A model generated the notes under the pieces. The model did no database searches, was not told the DNA's origin, and saw only the letters and a list, made by a program, of their open reading frames with translations. Source: Phoronis australis (taxonomy: Eukaryota > Phoronida > Phoronidae). Taken from it: a stretch of DNA of 58,183 bases. The stretch covers positions 308,689-366,871 of the forward strand of contig NMRA01000453.1 in assembly GCA_002633005.1 (NCBI GenBank), read 5' to 3'. Below are positions 11,814 through 22,383 of this stretch, one piece after another. Each line of letters opens with the position of its first letter. The first letter of the stretch is position 1. The position numbers and the translations under genes are program-made.

Positions 11814-12079
11814 CAATTAAAGGAACAGCAGCTGAATTTGGAGGCATCGTCTCTGCCACAAGCAGCAAGAACACCGTCAATGAGAGCATGCACGTGACTA
11901 GCAGCGATACTTTCTCTCCTGAGTCTGGTGGAAGGAGAAACCCCATGGCGGTAGTAGCGATGATTACAACACACGGCAGCAGTAAGTTGAAAATATAGAA
12001 CAGCGGACGTCTCCGCATTACAATTGAGAAGGTCAATGTTGCGTATGGCTCAGGGCAACAACCATAGAATTCCACTTTT
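11814..12079 (-). CDS. nAChR gene 1 exon 6: loop C, M1 and M2
   Basis: 266 bp, entering in phase 2 (acceptor tgtttttccag) and leaving in phase 1 (donor GTAACG). It starts with the loop C signature Y-G-C-C-P-E-P-Y, the adjacent cysteines that mark agonist-binding alpha subunits. M1 follows with its conserved Pro, then P-P-D-S-G-E-K and the M2 pore helix with Leu at 9' and Glu at 20'. Glu at -1' and 20' are the cytoplasmic and extracellular charge rings of cation-selective channels. Seven residues differ from the same exon in gene 2. Confidence 0.95.
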
Positions 12080-13356
12080 CTGGAAAAACAGGATAAATGC
12101 ATCATTAGTTCAGTCCGTGTATATCATCTCTTATTTACCTACATGTACACGTAGAAGACAACCAAACGTTGATTGTTTTCAGAGGTTTCCGTTCTAGTGT
12201 CCTGAGACTGGCACAAAGCACGTGACATTTTACTTGGATAAGGCACATATTGTGGCTGACGTGTCATTTAAAAATATCTGTTTACTTAGTAAAGTCACAA
12301 CTTCAATGTCCTTAGACGGATCTTTTTGAATCATTTGGGATTTTTTGACGTCTGTTTTCTTGTCGATTGGCCCCGTTATGTTCATGGATATTTGACGACG
12401 ATGATGATGTTGGTGTTGGTGTTGATGATGACGGTAATGATAATGATGATATTGTCGTTTTCAAGGTCGTTTTGACGTCAGTGGCGTCCCTTGGCCTGGT
12501 CGGTGTCATGGCGTCTTGTGAAAAGATCGATAACGGTGGCGATGCCACTGTCGGCATTATCGGTTTTGGTGGAGGTATCGTTCTACTGTCCTCGTCATTA
12601 TTTGCGATTTTCACATCACTGTCAGTGCATCAGCGCCGTCAACAGTGTTAGTGGAGGCAACGTCAACTATGCCAATACTGTTGTTATAGTTTGGTGGCGG
12701 AATTGCGGTTTTGTTGTCAGTTCCATCGGTGATGTCGTGGTATGAGGTCGTCTTATGCATCGCCATTGGTTTCATGGTGGTTGTCGTCTGAGGTTTCAAG
12801 GCTTTCGTGATTAAACTCTACTTTTCTGTCGATTTTCCCAAGTGTCGCTCTGTCAGATTTGCATAGCTGACAAGTGCATGGGTACGCTTGTGCCCGGACA
12901 TGGTGTTTAATATACCAGACTCAGTAGCGGATCTAGGATACCATAAGGGAGGGGGACCAACATGTTGCCTCGGGGAATTGGGCAAAGAGCGAGTGAGTGT
13001 ATGTGCACAAGCGCCCGAAGATGGGGGGCCGGGGATGTGAACCTTCTGTCCAAAAAATCTATCGGTAGACTAAAAAAGGCAACACGATGCCTCCGCAATC
13101 TGAGGGTCTGCTACAGTTCCTGGTTATTAAACTTAATATTTCCTCACGCTTCACGCTGTTGCTGTTTCATTTTGCTTGCGGCAGCCAAGATGGCCCTGCC
13201 CCCCCTAAATCTGCCTATGAGACTTCAGTAATTGTTAGGATAGCAGTGCAGTCTACTTTAACTGTTTTTATAGATCGATTCGTGTATGTTTAAGTATGAT
13301 TATGGACCAACTCCACTAGAATTCTTCGATTTTGCACTGCTGACGTTGCCCCTCAC
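12080..13356 (-). other. nAChR gene 1 intron 5
   Basis: A phase-2 intron. It contains a low-complexity tract of gat/ggt-like repeats (about 12390-12780), which resembles 50810-51000 in gene 2, and a transposon at 12922-13219 that is missing from gene 2. Open frames across the low-complexity tract are not supported as genes. Confidence 0.8.
12922..13219. mobile_element. Short transposon with 5-bp target duplication, copy in nAChR gene 1
   Basis: The 298-bp element begins CAGTAGCGGATCTAGGATA and ends in gcctatg, flanked by AGACT on both sides (12917-12921 and 13220-13224). Gene 2 intron 5 is continuous at the matching point (near 51140). The ends are imperfect inverted repeats. The same family occurs at 20305 (left end only, next to an N gap) and 56048-57051. 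Confidence 0.75.
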
Positions 13357-13629
13357 CTCTCTACAGGCATGCCATGAACGGACCACTCTCCGTTGTTTTT
13401 GAAAGAGCTAACGTCTCCCGACGTCGACCGATTTTGGATGTCTAACTGGAATCCATGCTGCGTCCAAGAACCCACTGTAAGGTGACAGATTTGTTGGTCG
13501 TAGGGGAATTCGTCTATGTTCAGATTACAAGCGCTAGTTAAGGGTACAGGCGCCAGCCATACCATGGATCCGTCAGGATATACCGAGACGCTATAGCCAA
13601 GCATTGGGGTCATTCCGATTTGTCCAACG
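13357..13629 (-). CDS. nAChR gene 1 exon 5: ligand-binding domain with Cys loop
   Basis: 273 bp, phase 2 to phase 2 (acceptor ttacttcag, donor GTGAGG). It encodes the core of the extracellular domain. The Cys loop has 13 residues between its cysteines and contains F-P-Y-D, where most nicotinic subunits have F-P-F-D. G-S-W-T follows (loop B Trp, which contacts acetylcholine), then F-Q-L-D-I. The W-S-V near the end matches the usual position before loop C. The gene 2 exon has identical length. Confidence 0.95.
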
Positions 13630-14212
13630 CTGAAGTAAATAAATAAAAGGCATTGCAGTATTTTGAAAGTATTATCAAACAAATTAATATTGCGAAACAA
13701 CAAAATATCAATACTAAATTTGCCATGGCGAATCGGCTGGTTAATAAGCAGTGTTAAAGTCCTACACAGACAGCTAGCTAGATGTTTTTGACTCAAAATC
13801 AAAATACTTTTACAGCTTTGTACCAAATCTATTTTCTAATAGTGTACAAAGAGGCAAGTCGTGCGCGTGGGAGTATTTTTGGTGTGTGGTCTAGTGTGCG
13901 ACGTCTGTACAAATAGTCACTACAGGAGCTACGGAATACATAAATAAATAAAACTAAAATAAAAAGCAGTTGATATGGGGCGCAGACCCCCAGCAGTGAC
14001 GTTTGGTTTGACTTCCTAATGTCTACAGGGAGACTGTTTCACATGACATAACATGATTTCTTGACCTTTGCACAGTGTACTCGGCACGTAAATCAAACCA
14101 AAGTCTTCGAAGTTAGAGACGACTTTCCGGTACCACACAATGGACTACAAACGTTATCAAAAATCTCAAACACAATCTGACGCATAATTATTCACAAATT
14201 AAAATAACTTAC

Positions 14213-14322
14213 TCATTATAAAGAGTGATGTCAGGTATCCACACCTTCTTGGGCGACATAATTAAGGACGTAACTCCATCAAATACTGCAGGGTCCCAAT
14301 GTAAGTATTCGTCCGTCCAATA
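14213..14322 (-). CDS. nAChR gene 1 exon 4: loops A and D region
   Basis: 110 bp, entering in phase 0 (acceptor tgtttcag) and leaving in phase 2 (donor GTAAGT). It encodes Y-W-T-D-E-Y-L-x-W-D-P, then S-P-K-K-V-W-I-P-D-I-x-L-Y-N. These match the conserved W-x-D...L-x-W and W-x-P-D-I-x-L-Y-N blocks of nicotinic subunits, the latter holding loop A Tyr. Confidence 0.95.
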
Positions 14323-15724
14323 CTGAAACACTCAAATTTTGGTAATGGCAAAGCTACATTTTCAAGTGGAAAATCTTCACTTTTTTTAAAATAGTATCCC
14401 GATTTGACGACATTACCCGAAGATGGTTTAGTCGCCTGCGGTTTCATCCTAGCGCTTCACTTGAGAGTTAAAAAAATATTCGCTGAACTACTGTACTTAA
14501 ACAATTGATATCACAGAGAGGGGTGTCATATATCCCAACTCACCAATAGCTTTACTCGCACTTATCCAATCAGAAGATTTGGCAAACCGTTTTCAAACAT
14601 TCTCTTAACGTTTTAACGAGGGGTACAAATCATTACACTGTTTCTAATATGATCAGTTTTTGTAATTCATATGCTAAAACTTATGACATCAAACAAGGTT
14701 TAGTATGCTTTTTCTTTTCTGGTACGAAAAATGCTAGTCCTTTAAAGGGGCATGAAATGCAAAGAAAACTGAATTGCATGATTCAAAATCAAAATCATTC
14801 TCTGTCACTGAAACAGAGGTCAAACTGTTCACCCGGTATTTTTACGGTTGCTCGTAAAGATTTTGAATCTCTTTTGATGTCAAAGCATTTTTCCTTTAGT
14901 TTCAAATTTCAAACACGACCTGTCAGCTGCTCGTCACCTCTTTGATTTTCTCCTACAGGGCAAAGCACGTCTCCTTATTCACACGCGCATATATATTACT
15001 AGGGACGGAGAATTTGAAAAGCTTGTTGGGATGAAATAGTTCATAGCTCGTCTGTGTGTCAAAAATAGTGAATCTGACGTTTTTCTCTATAAATTCCTGT
15101 AATAATCAAAGTGAACAATCTCACGTTAACATGGCTAAGAGCTGGATTCGCCACAATCTCTTTGGAGGGCATTTTTATGAGTTCGTGTTCCAGACCTGTT
15201 TAAAAGACCAAAAAATCTAATTACACCCGGTACACCCACCGATGTCAAGACCACTGGAGAACCATTTACACGTAATGTGTATAACATGACTGATTTGCTT
15301 ACTCGGCAATAATTATCGTTAAGTGGCTGGAACCAATTTTCATATTGGGAAAGAACAAATGGAAATGAAACAGTTTGATTCAAATTCAACTTTCGCACAA
15401 GGCTTAAATAGTCATAGAAACCTAAAATATAATTTCAAACAAAAGCACTTAAGTGGTAAATTTATCCTGTGCAAAGGTAACATGATTGAACAAAAACCAA
15501 AATTACGAGAACAGCAAGAAAACGAACACTGTAATGTTAACCGAAGTGCATAGAATTGTTTGGTTTTCTGTAGATTTCCATTGTTTCTGTCATGGAGACC
15601 AACCAACCATGAAGATAAATTGTCATTTTATTTGCATAGACAACGGCACCTAATTATCCATTGAAGTGAATAGCACTTCCAACAAATAAATTTGTATGGT
15701 GACCAAGCAGTATCGTATACCTAC
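14323..15724 (-). other. nAChR gene 1 intron 3
   Basis: A phase-0 intron. The part near 14323-15220 resembles 53223-54560 of gene 2, including a region rich in gtcaaa/tttcaa words. I see no separate feature inside. Confidence 0.7.
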
Positions 15725-15769
15725 CAGCCTCATCCACACCATAGATTTTAATATTTGATTCTTCTCATC
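15725..15769 (-). CDS. nAChR gene 1 exon 3: 45-bp microexon
   Basis: Fifteen codons starting D-E-K-N-Q and ending V-W-M-R-L, between acceptor tttttgtag and donor GTAGGT. A 45-bp exon with this sequence is a standard part of nicotinic subunit genes and carries the loop D Trp. It joins the exon at 14322 in frame. The length is too short for ORF scanning but the match is clear. Confidence 0.93.
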
Positions 15770-17944
15770 CTACAAAAACCAAAATATTCTAACATAGTCA
15801 CAACTGGTTTGCTGTATTTGTATTATAACAAGGCTAAAACCTATTGCTAAGGAGTCCAAACCAAGATTCATTACCTAAATGTGAATAGCGCAACCAAGAT
15901 TCATTACCTAATGTGAATAGCGCACTTTCGATTGAAAGACGAACCGTCTGATAGGAAAGGTTTTGCGTGATTTCACGTTTTCAAGAAGTTTATGGAAACG
16001 CACCATTAAGCAAATATTACGGTAACAGGAACTGCACGCAAGTGGACGAGAAAGCGCGCACTGTTTACCCCAGACTATCCAGCGAAGTCCTCGGCACATC
16101 AAAGGCTTGATGGCGCCGTCATGGATTAAACTGAGATAGTCGCTATTCATGGGATTGGGTGAACGTAATTGGGGTAGTGATTGAAATCGAATTTTTTGTC
16201 TGATTCTTCTAGTGCTTGAGTGTGATGCCCGTATCCACTCTCCTCTCTGCATAATAATTGTCCAGGGGCCTGTTCCAAGAAACTGACTTAAGTTCATTTT
16301 TGACTTAAGTTTAAGATTTGTCTTAAGAGTGCAGTACACTTCAGACCAGGCAAAAATCCATGCAGGGGTGATAAACCCTATGTGACGGATTTGGATCATA
16401 TTATGCATTTTTGTTTACTTTCTTATGGTAATTACTAAAATGCACTTTAAACAAATTCTATCGCGTTAGGTAGCTTAAAAGTCGGGTACCTCAGTTTTCA
16501 CTGAAAAACACTATCAGAAGTTACCCCAATAATCACAGTTTTCGNGACAACTTTAACTTATATTTTAAAATTTACTGAAATGTAAGATTTGTCTTAGCTA
16601 AGTCAGTTTTGTTGGAACGGGCCCCAGTTCTTGCTCAAAATTGTCCTCGTCTTCTGATCAGCTGTGATCCGCCATTGCAACTGATTATCAAGTAACAAAA
16701 CGTCTTCCACCCATTACATCATTTGGTGGGAAACTTGGAAACAATGAATTTTTTTTCAAAATTAAAAAAAATCGCTTCTATTTGGCAACAAAATGCTTGT
16801 TTAGTTAGATTTTATGATATTCATCTCATAATAACTAACTCAAACCTCAAAAACTAAGGAAATGCATGGCGGTGAGAGCTGCACAAAATCCTGGATCTGC
16901 GCCTGTTGGGAGACGCGTACACCCCTATCCTCCCCTTCATACTTGTATGTTCCTATTTAATGAGTATTGGTTGTCCCCGATTTCTTGTGTAGGGAGAGGG
17001 GCACTGGCTCCAGCTGTGCCTATGATGGGATTTTTAACTATCTGAATGTACATGTAAGGTGAAATCGGTTTACGCGGAATTGATATAATGCTCCGCAACA
17101 CAAATTACAACGCAGAAATAGGACTTTTCCTTCCCATACATCACATTGGCTTCCTTTCCAAATGTCGTCCGTCCTTTGCTTTTTTCGGATATTTCCTTCC
17201 AATTCGAATGTCCGTTCTTCCCATTTCTAGGCCGTCCTTCCCATTGTTGAAGTCCTTCCCAACATCAAGTCGGACTTCAAATTGGATGAAAGAAAATTCA
17301 AACGTACGGTAATACTAACGATTTTTTCGTATGGTGGTATCATCATCATTTTATGCTCCTGCTCGAATGACAATGCCTCAAAAATATAAGAGATATAAGA
17401 GATTTTCGACTGCATGAGTGCAGAAATAGTATTAATTGACGACCGACGACTCTGCAATTCATCTTTGCAAGACATGCTGATACCAAATAGATAAAAACAC
17501 AAAAATGGCAACTGGTAGTTTCATTGCATCTACTTTTCACTGTCTCCAACAAGGCGCGCATGCTATTTAATAGATGCCGAGAAAGGAAAAAGTCTTATGG
17601 CGTTTCCAACTACAACTTTAAAATATATAACGCGCATGAGAAATGTAGTTGGTAATTATGTGTAGATAATTAGGTTTAACGCAGTTTCACTTTTAAGCAA
17701 CTGGGGATCAAGGTCATTACCAATTCGAAGACTTTGCTATTATTTCATGATATTTCAGTCCTAGTATGGCCGTATCAATTGCAAAAGTGACCTATCTCCG
17801 AAAAATGAAGCACGGAGTGATTTAGCATAACTGCATGTAACTGATTTTTAGGGCAAAATTCCGATTTCGCACCAATGAGCTTGAAAAGCAAACAGGGTGA
17901 GTTTGTGACAAAACTAGACGTTTGCCCGGCAGTGTATGACTTAC
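15770..17944 (-). other. nAChR gene 1 intron 2
   Basis: A phase-0 intron containing a 33-bp near-tandem duplication (about 15858-15923, unit gcaaccaagattcattacct...) and a 359-bp MITE (16266-16624). One undetermined base is at 16545. The rest has no recognised content. Confidence 0.75.
16266..16624. mobile_element. GGGCC-ended MITE with 3-bp target duplication
   Basis: The left end GGGCCTGTTCC and right end GGAACGGGCCC form a terminal inverted repeat with one mismatch, flanked by CAG on both sides (16263-16265 and 16625-16627). The inner parts, rich in gacttaag and cttaagtc words, are also inverted. A 3-bp duplication fits PIF/Harbinger-like or CACTA-like non-autonomous elements; CAG is not the usual TWA of Harbinger, so the superfamily is open. 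Confidence 0.7.
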
Positions 17945-18084
17945 CATATCGATGATCTGATGGATGGCCATGCCCACTTTCACCGTCACAGCCCTTGAAG
18001 AATTGAGCACAGGTCTAACTGCTGGATCGTACGTTGCTGTTAAATTTCGAATCAAATTGTACTCCCCGCTCGAACAAAGGCATA
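17945..18084 (-). CDS. nAChR gene 1 exon 2: N-terminal helix
   Basis: 140 bp, entering in phase 1 (acceptor ccattttccag) and leaving in phase 0 (donor GTAAGT). It encodes L-x-x-N-L-T-A-T-Y-D-P-A-V-R-P-V, then a V-x-V-K-V-G-M strand and H-Q-I-I-D-M. This corresponds to the family's N-terminal L...L...Y-x-P...R-P-V and Q-I-I-D-V blocks. N-L-T and N-S-S are possible N-glycosylation sites. Confidence 0.93.
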
Positions 18085-18289
18085 CTGGAAAATGGATTCA
18101 TGTCAATATTATTATGTGTTTGGGCTAGTGCTGCACAGTTGACGTAGTATCAAAAGAAATTTTTAGATTTCAAGAAGACTAAGAAGACTTGGGATCTTAG
18201 TAAAGCAATACTGCTACTAAATTATGACGCAATTTGGACTCTCAACAAATAGGAATACAAAGGCATTCGCATTGTCAAAAGTTCTAAGG

Positions 18290-18730
18290 TCTTGGATTTT
18301 CACCGATTAAGTCATTTTGCACCGGAGGCTTTTGCAGAAATTACACGTTTGCATTAGTGAGTGTGCGCCGACAACGCGTGGTCCCATTGTATGCGACCGA
18401 GGAGTACATAAGGATTAAGATTTGCTAGGTTTATAGCCCGTTAATAACTTTCATAATGCTTAATAATTTACAGTGCTACGTAAATCTGAACTAAGAATTA
18501 TTATTAATATTATTATTATCATCATTATCATTATTATCATTATCATTACTATTACTATTATTATTATTATTATTATTATTATTATCATTATTATTGTTAC
18601 TGTTACTGTTACTGTTATTGTTATTATTATTATTTTTATTACTATTGCTGTTGTTGTTGTTGTTTTCAACTTTTGCATTTTAATTTATTTGATTGGGTCC
18701 AAATTGTGACATCATATTAAAAATGAATCA
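18290..18730. repeat. Microsatellite-bearing repeat, copy 1
   Basis: A core of att/gtt/gct trinucleotides (18497-18663) is flanked by sequence that recurs at 32840-33110, for example cccattgtatgc upstream and tttgcattt...gattgggtccaaa downstream. The isoleucine-rich and valine-rich frames are artefacts. The surrounding family may be a small mobile element that carries its own microsatellite. Confidence 0.6.
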
Positions 18731-19904
18731 TGCTCATTTGCTATGAAGTCCAATTCATATGCTGTATATTACTAGGTGTACATTACAACGTCGTGCGGAA
18801 ATGACGAGTTCTATCGAATAGGCGTGAATTGACTACAGAGTAAACACCAACGTCATAAAGACACATAGAGCCGAGAATCCGATGCGTGAACGAGTCTAAA
18901 TTGTGAAGCCCTAGCAATTGAAAAGCTCGGAAAGCCTCAGAAAAAGAAAATCGCTTGCGATTGTATAGCTCAATTTATGTGTTTAGTGAATTAAATCAAA
19001 CTACTCAAATGATAAAAGTTGCTCCACCTATTAGACTGAACGCAAGGCTGTGGCCTTATTGATCCGAGGGGTTTTGAAAATCTCTTAATAACGGTATTGG
19101 TCTTCGGAGCATTTTCCATTTTTTTGTTACCCTGCCAAAATCAACAAAGTCAACTAAGCGGTAAATTAAATGCATTAACTTCGATCGATGCATTCTCTAT
19201 TGTCATGTAGTCCACTTGCACTAGAACAAAGAGATCTGAAAAGGTACAGTAGGTAGAACACCAAAAGCTGACCCGCTTTAAAATACTAGATAACGGTGGC
19301 CGTTTCCCACCCGACACATTGAATTTTGAAGACAGTAACGAAAACGCCCCTGTATGACAATTGGTTGGAGTGGATTGAGGCTATTATACTGTTAAATGTC
19401 GGTGTGAAAAAATGGATTTGAAAGAGTACTCGAAAGTGATCGTTTTACGGTGTCAACATTTCAAACAGTAACTAAAGAGCTGAAGTGGATAGTCCTCTGT
19501 TTTGCAATTCAAATGATATATGCACATATTTCGTGACTACCTGAAGGATATTTGACGTTTTGTAAACTGTCATGGTGAATTTTAATGGACCAATTTGTCG
19601 TTTTGCAATTTAATAAGGATTTTCTCTTGGCCAAAGAATAATAAAAAACGTTTAACCAATCAAACCCATGTGTTTATATCAAGGCAGTAACTCTGCTGCC
19701 ATTTTTGATACGGAATGACTACATTTACTAGTGCACCTTCTATTTCAACGATTTTTCTTCGAAAAAAACTTTGGTATCATGTGATTGGTGCCTAAATATT
19801 GTGAACAAAAATGGCACTGATGTTTTATAATCGATTACTATAGTAACGCTGTTATTCTCTTACGGTGAAAAAACATTTCATACACGGCATAACGTTATAC
19901 CGTA

Positions 19905-19922
19905 ATATATATATATATATAT

Positions 19923-19973
<51 letters not shown>

Positions 19974-20022
19974 TATACATATATATATATATATATATAT
20001 TATTATTATTATTATTATTATT
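19905..20022. repeat. TA / ACACAT / ATT simple repeats
   Basis: A (TA)n tract, then nine or so ACACAT units, then a second (TA)n tract and an ATT run. This is ordinary simple-sequence DNA next to an element end; there are no unique spacers, so it is not a CRISPR array. Confidence 0.95.
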
Positions 20023-20025
20023 ACA

Positions 20026-20140
20026 TGGCTAAGTCGTTATCCCCCGTAATCTAGAGCCCGAGTAGATTTTGGAAAATTATCGCCCGTGGGGCAAAATCCA
20101 CTAGGTAAGGGGGATAACGACTGAGAACACGTAATAATCT
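20026..20140. repeat. Short hairpin element with GTTATCCCCCGTA ends
   Basis: The left end (ctaagtcgttatcccccgta) and right end (agggggataacgactgagaa) are inverted repeats. The right end recurs at 21429-21464, the outer end of the larger inverted-repeat element. This is probably a deletion derivative of the same family. Confidence 0.65.
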
Positions 20141-20358
20141 ATTTATATCATATGCTGAACGATAAACATTGCAATGAATCGATCTACCTTTCTAGATTAG
20201 CCTCGGCTTTTGTAACTACTTCCTGTGTCAGAGACCTGGGGTAGGAGGTTGTGACCTTTTAAGAAACGCCGAGCTATTCTTGTTAAAATGATGTTTGGCT
20301 TCAGTAGCGGATCTAGGATATCACAAGGGGGGGGGGGCCAACTTTTTGTCCGGCTGTA

Positions 20359-20429
20359 NNNNNNNNNNNNNNNNNNNNNNNNNNNNNNNNNNNNNNNNNN
20401 NNNNNNNNNNNNNNNNNNNNNNNNNNNNN
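20359..20429. other. Assembly gap (71 N)
   Basis: A run of undetermined bases. It directly follows a left end of the CAGTAGCGGATCTAGGATA family at about 20305, so the repeat probably broke the assembly. Confidence 1.
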
Positions 20430-21464
20430 AAAATTAAATAATTAAAGTGAATCTGTAAAATATTTTTTAAGCAATTAGTCTAGCTTACTACACAACTTAT
20501 CATGATAAGCTTCCACCGTGAAAATATCGTCTTCTAAAGTAGGTTACCACTAGTTACTGAGTATAATGTCCAAGTCAAAGGATACCGACGACATGTTACT
20601 CGCATTCAAACTGGAGATCGTTGAGTTACAAGTGAGAGAAAGTGATACATAAATTTTACTGAATTAAAGAAGCCGTTTTTACTGAAATCGTGCGTCTTAT
20701 TTTTTGCAGCTTATAAATGTCGGTACGCTGCCGTTTGTTAAACATACGATTGTTGCGCGTGCTCATTAAGTATTCTATTTTCACGTTCGATGACGTCAGC
20801 TGCTGAGTGGTGCAGTCATAGACAGTGGTAAAGTCGACGAATCGAAACTCTTGCGAAGCGGGTTCGAAACCGTCAACGATTTTCCCGCCAAAATGTTATT
20901 CAACGCGCGCTTATTTAACGGTTGTATTGGCCATTTCAGAATGACAGTGTGGTATAGTCCATTTAGTTATCTCACTAGTGAGATCACATTTTGGAGGGAA
21001 TCGAGGCCGCTTTCGAACACGGTCCACAAGAGTTTCGAGTCGTAGACTTTACCACTGCACCACTCAGCGGTTGACGTCATCAAACGTGAAAATAGAATAC
21101 TTAAATGAGCACGCGTAACAATCGCGTGAACAACAAAGGGCATTGTACCGTCATTTATACGCTATGAAAAATAAGACGCATAATTTTCATAAAAACGATA
21201 TTTTAATTCAGTGAAATTTATCTCTCATTTTCTCTCACTTGTAAATCACCGATCACCAAATTGAATTTATAGATTCACTTTCTTTCCATTTTGTTTAAAT
21301 TTTCAATTAGTTTTGAGTAAAAGCATCATTTGACAAAGATTGCTCGGCGTTTGGAGTATTATCGCCCTCGGGCGTTAGCCCCTCGGGTGATAATTCTAGA
21401 TCTCCAAAATCCACTCGAGTTCTCGAATACGGGGGATAACGACTGAGAACATGTAATAATCTAT
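20430..21464. mobile_element. Long inverted-repeat element with internal tRNA-like modules
   Basis: The left half (20430-20890) and right half (21010-21330) are inverted copies of each other over several hundred bases. Each arm carries an A-box-like gagtggtgcagt...gtggtaaag and a B-box-like ggttcgaaacc (about 20860 left, inverted near 21030 right). The centre holds the palindrome ttatctcactagtgagat at about 20962. A further partial copy lies at 37870-38430. The layout looks like two tRNA-derived modules head to head in a foldback element. No protein is encoded. The outer left end is obscured by the N gap. Confidence 0.65.
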
Positions 21465-22224
21465 ATGTAAACTTTTCCTACATTCTTGAAAAAGTGTCAA
21501 ATTCACTCATTTCAGACCCCTCATGTGCCATCGAAAATAATAACGGTGTCATCGGCTTATCGCATTATTCTTTAAGATAACATACCTAAATTTATTCCTT
21601 TAATTCCAAGGTTTTGCCTAAACAAGATACCCACAATCTCCGCATACATTGTGAACAAATATGGAGAAATCGGACCCCCCCGTCGGCACCCACGACCAAT
21701 TTCAAAGTACTCTGTAATGAAATTGTGCTAGATCCCGTATTGAGGAGACGAACTCATCTAATGAAGCCTTTTCGAAGATTGAAAAATAACCACGTTTATG
21801 TATGATTTCAGGACAGAAATACCTTCTCAAAATCTACCATCACTGATAATCCAGGAATAGTTCCGCGTTCAGTATGTTACATTAAATCATAAATGTTTCT
21901 AGAATCGTCTCCGAATAGGGCGCTAGTTGGTGATGTATTCTTGACAATTAATACCTTTTTGTTAGAGCGAAATCACATCCGGCTGGTTTTGGCTGGGAGG
22001 CAAAGCTCCTTTAACAAAGCTATTGTTAAATGAGCGAGTCAGAAAAGAGGAAACATTTTGCCAGAAAAAGTTAAAAAAACTTATTTGATAAGCCGACGGG
22101 AAACCACCGGTCATGATCGTAGCCACTTGACTGGTAGTAGTACAGGGTATGGTGTTTTTGTTTTGCCATTACATTGACCCCCGGCATTATACTCAGTATC
22201 CACTAGATTTAGTAGTCTGGTCAC

Positions 22225-22383
22225 CAGGGGCAGATGCAGGATTTTGAGTTAGGGGGGCCAGGGCAGAGTATTTGCCAGGATTTTTCTCGTCAGACATTCA
22301 CACTCTTCGAACTGTCAAATGGAATCTTGGAGAATTTTAGGGGGGGGCATGGCCCCCTCGGTCCCCCTCTATGACCGCCACTG
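22225..22383. mobile_element. 159-bp MITE, CAGGGGCAG/CGCCACTG ends
   Basis: It starts CAGGGGCAGATGCAGGATTTT in part and ends gaccgccactg. The flanks gtcac and gtcaa give a 5-bp duplication with one mismatch. It is a close relative of the copy at 45954-46115, sharing the gagaattttaggggggg...ccatggccccct interior. Confidence 0.7.

Noticed and set aside
12312-12651. Overlapping frames rich in Ser/Thr/Pro or Asp/Val
   Set aside because: Low-complexity intron sequence; the matching tract in gene 2 does not keep the same frames.
15908-16408. 166-codon minus-strand frame
   Set aside because: It overlaps the 359-bp MITE and has no domain or splice support; it falls inside nAChR gene 1 intron 2.
18460-18709. 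Ile/Val-rich frames on both strands
   Set aside because: Translation of ATT/GTT simple repeats.
19930-19975. Regular ACACAT repeat resembling an array
   Set aside because: The units are contiguous with no spacers, in a eukaryotic intron; a simple repeat, not CRISPR.
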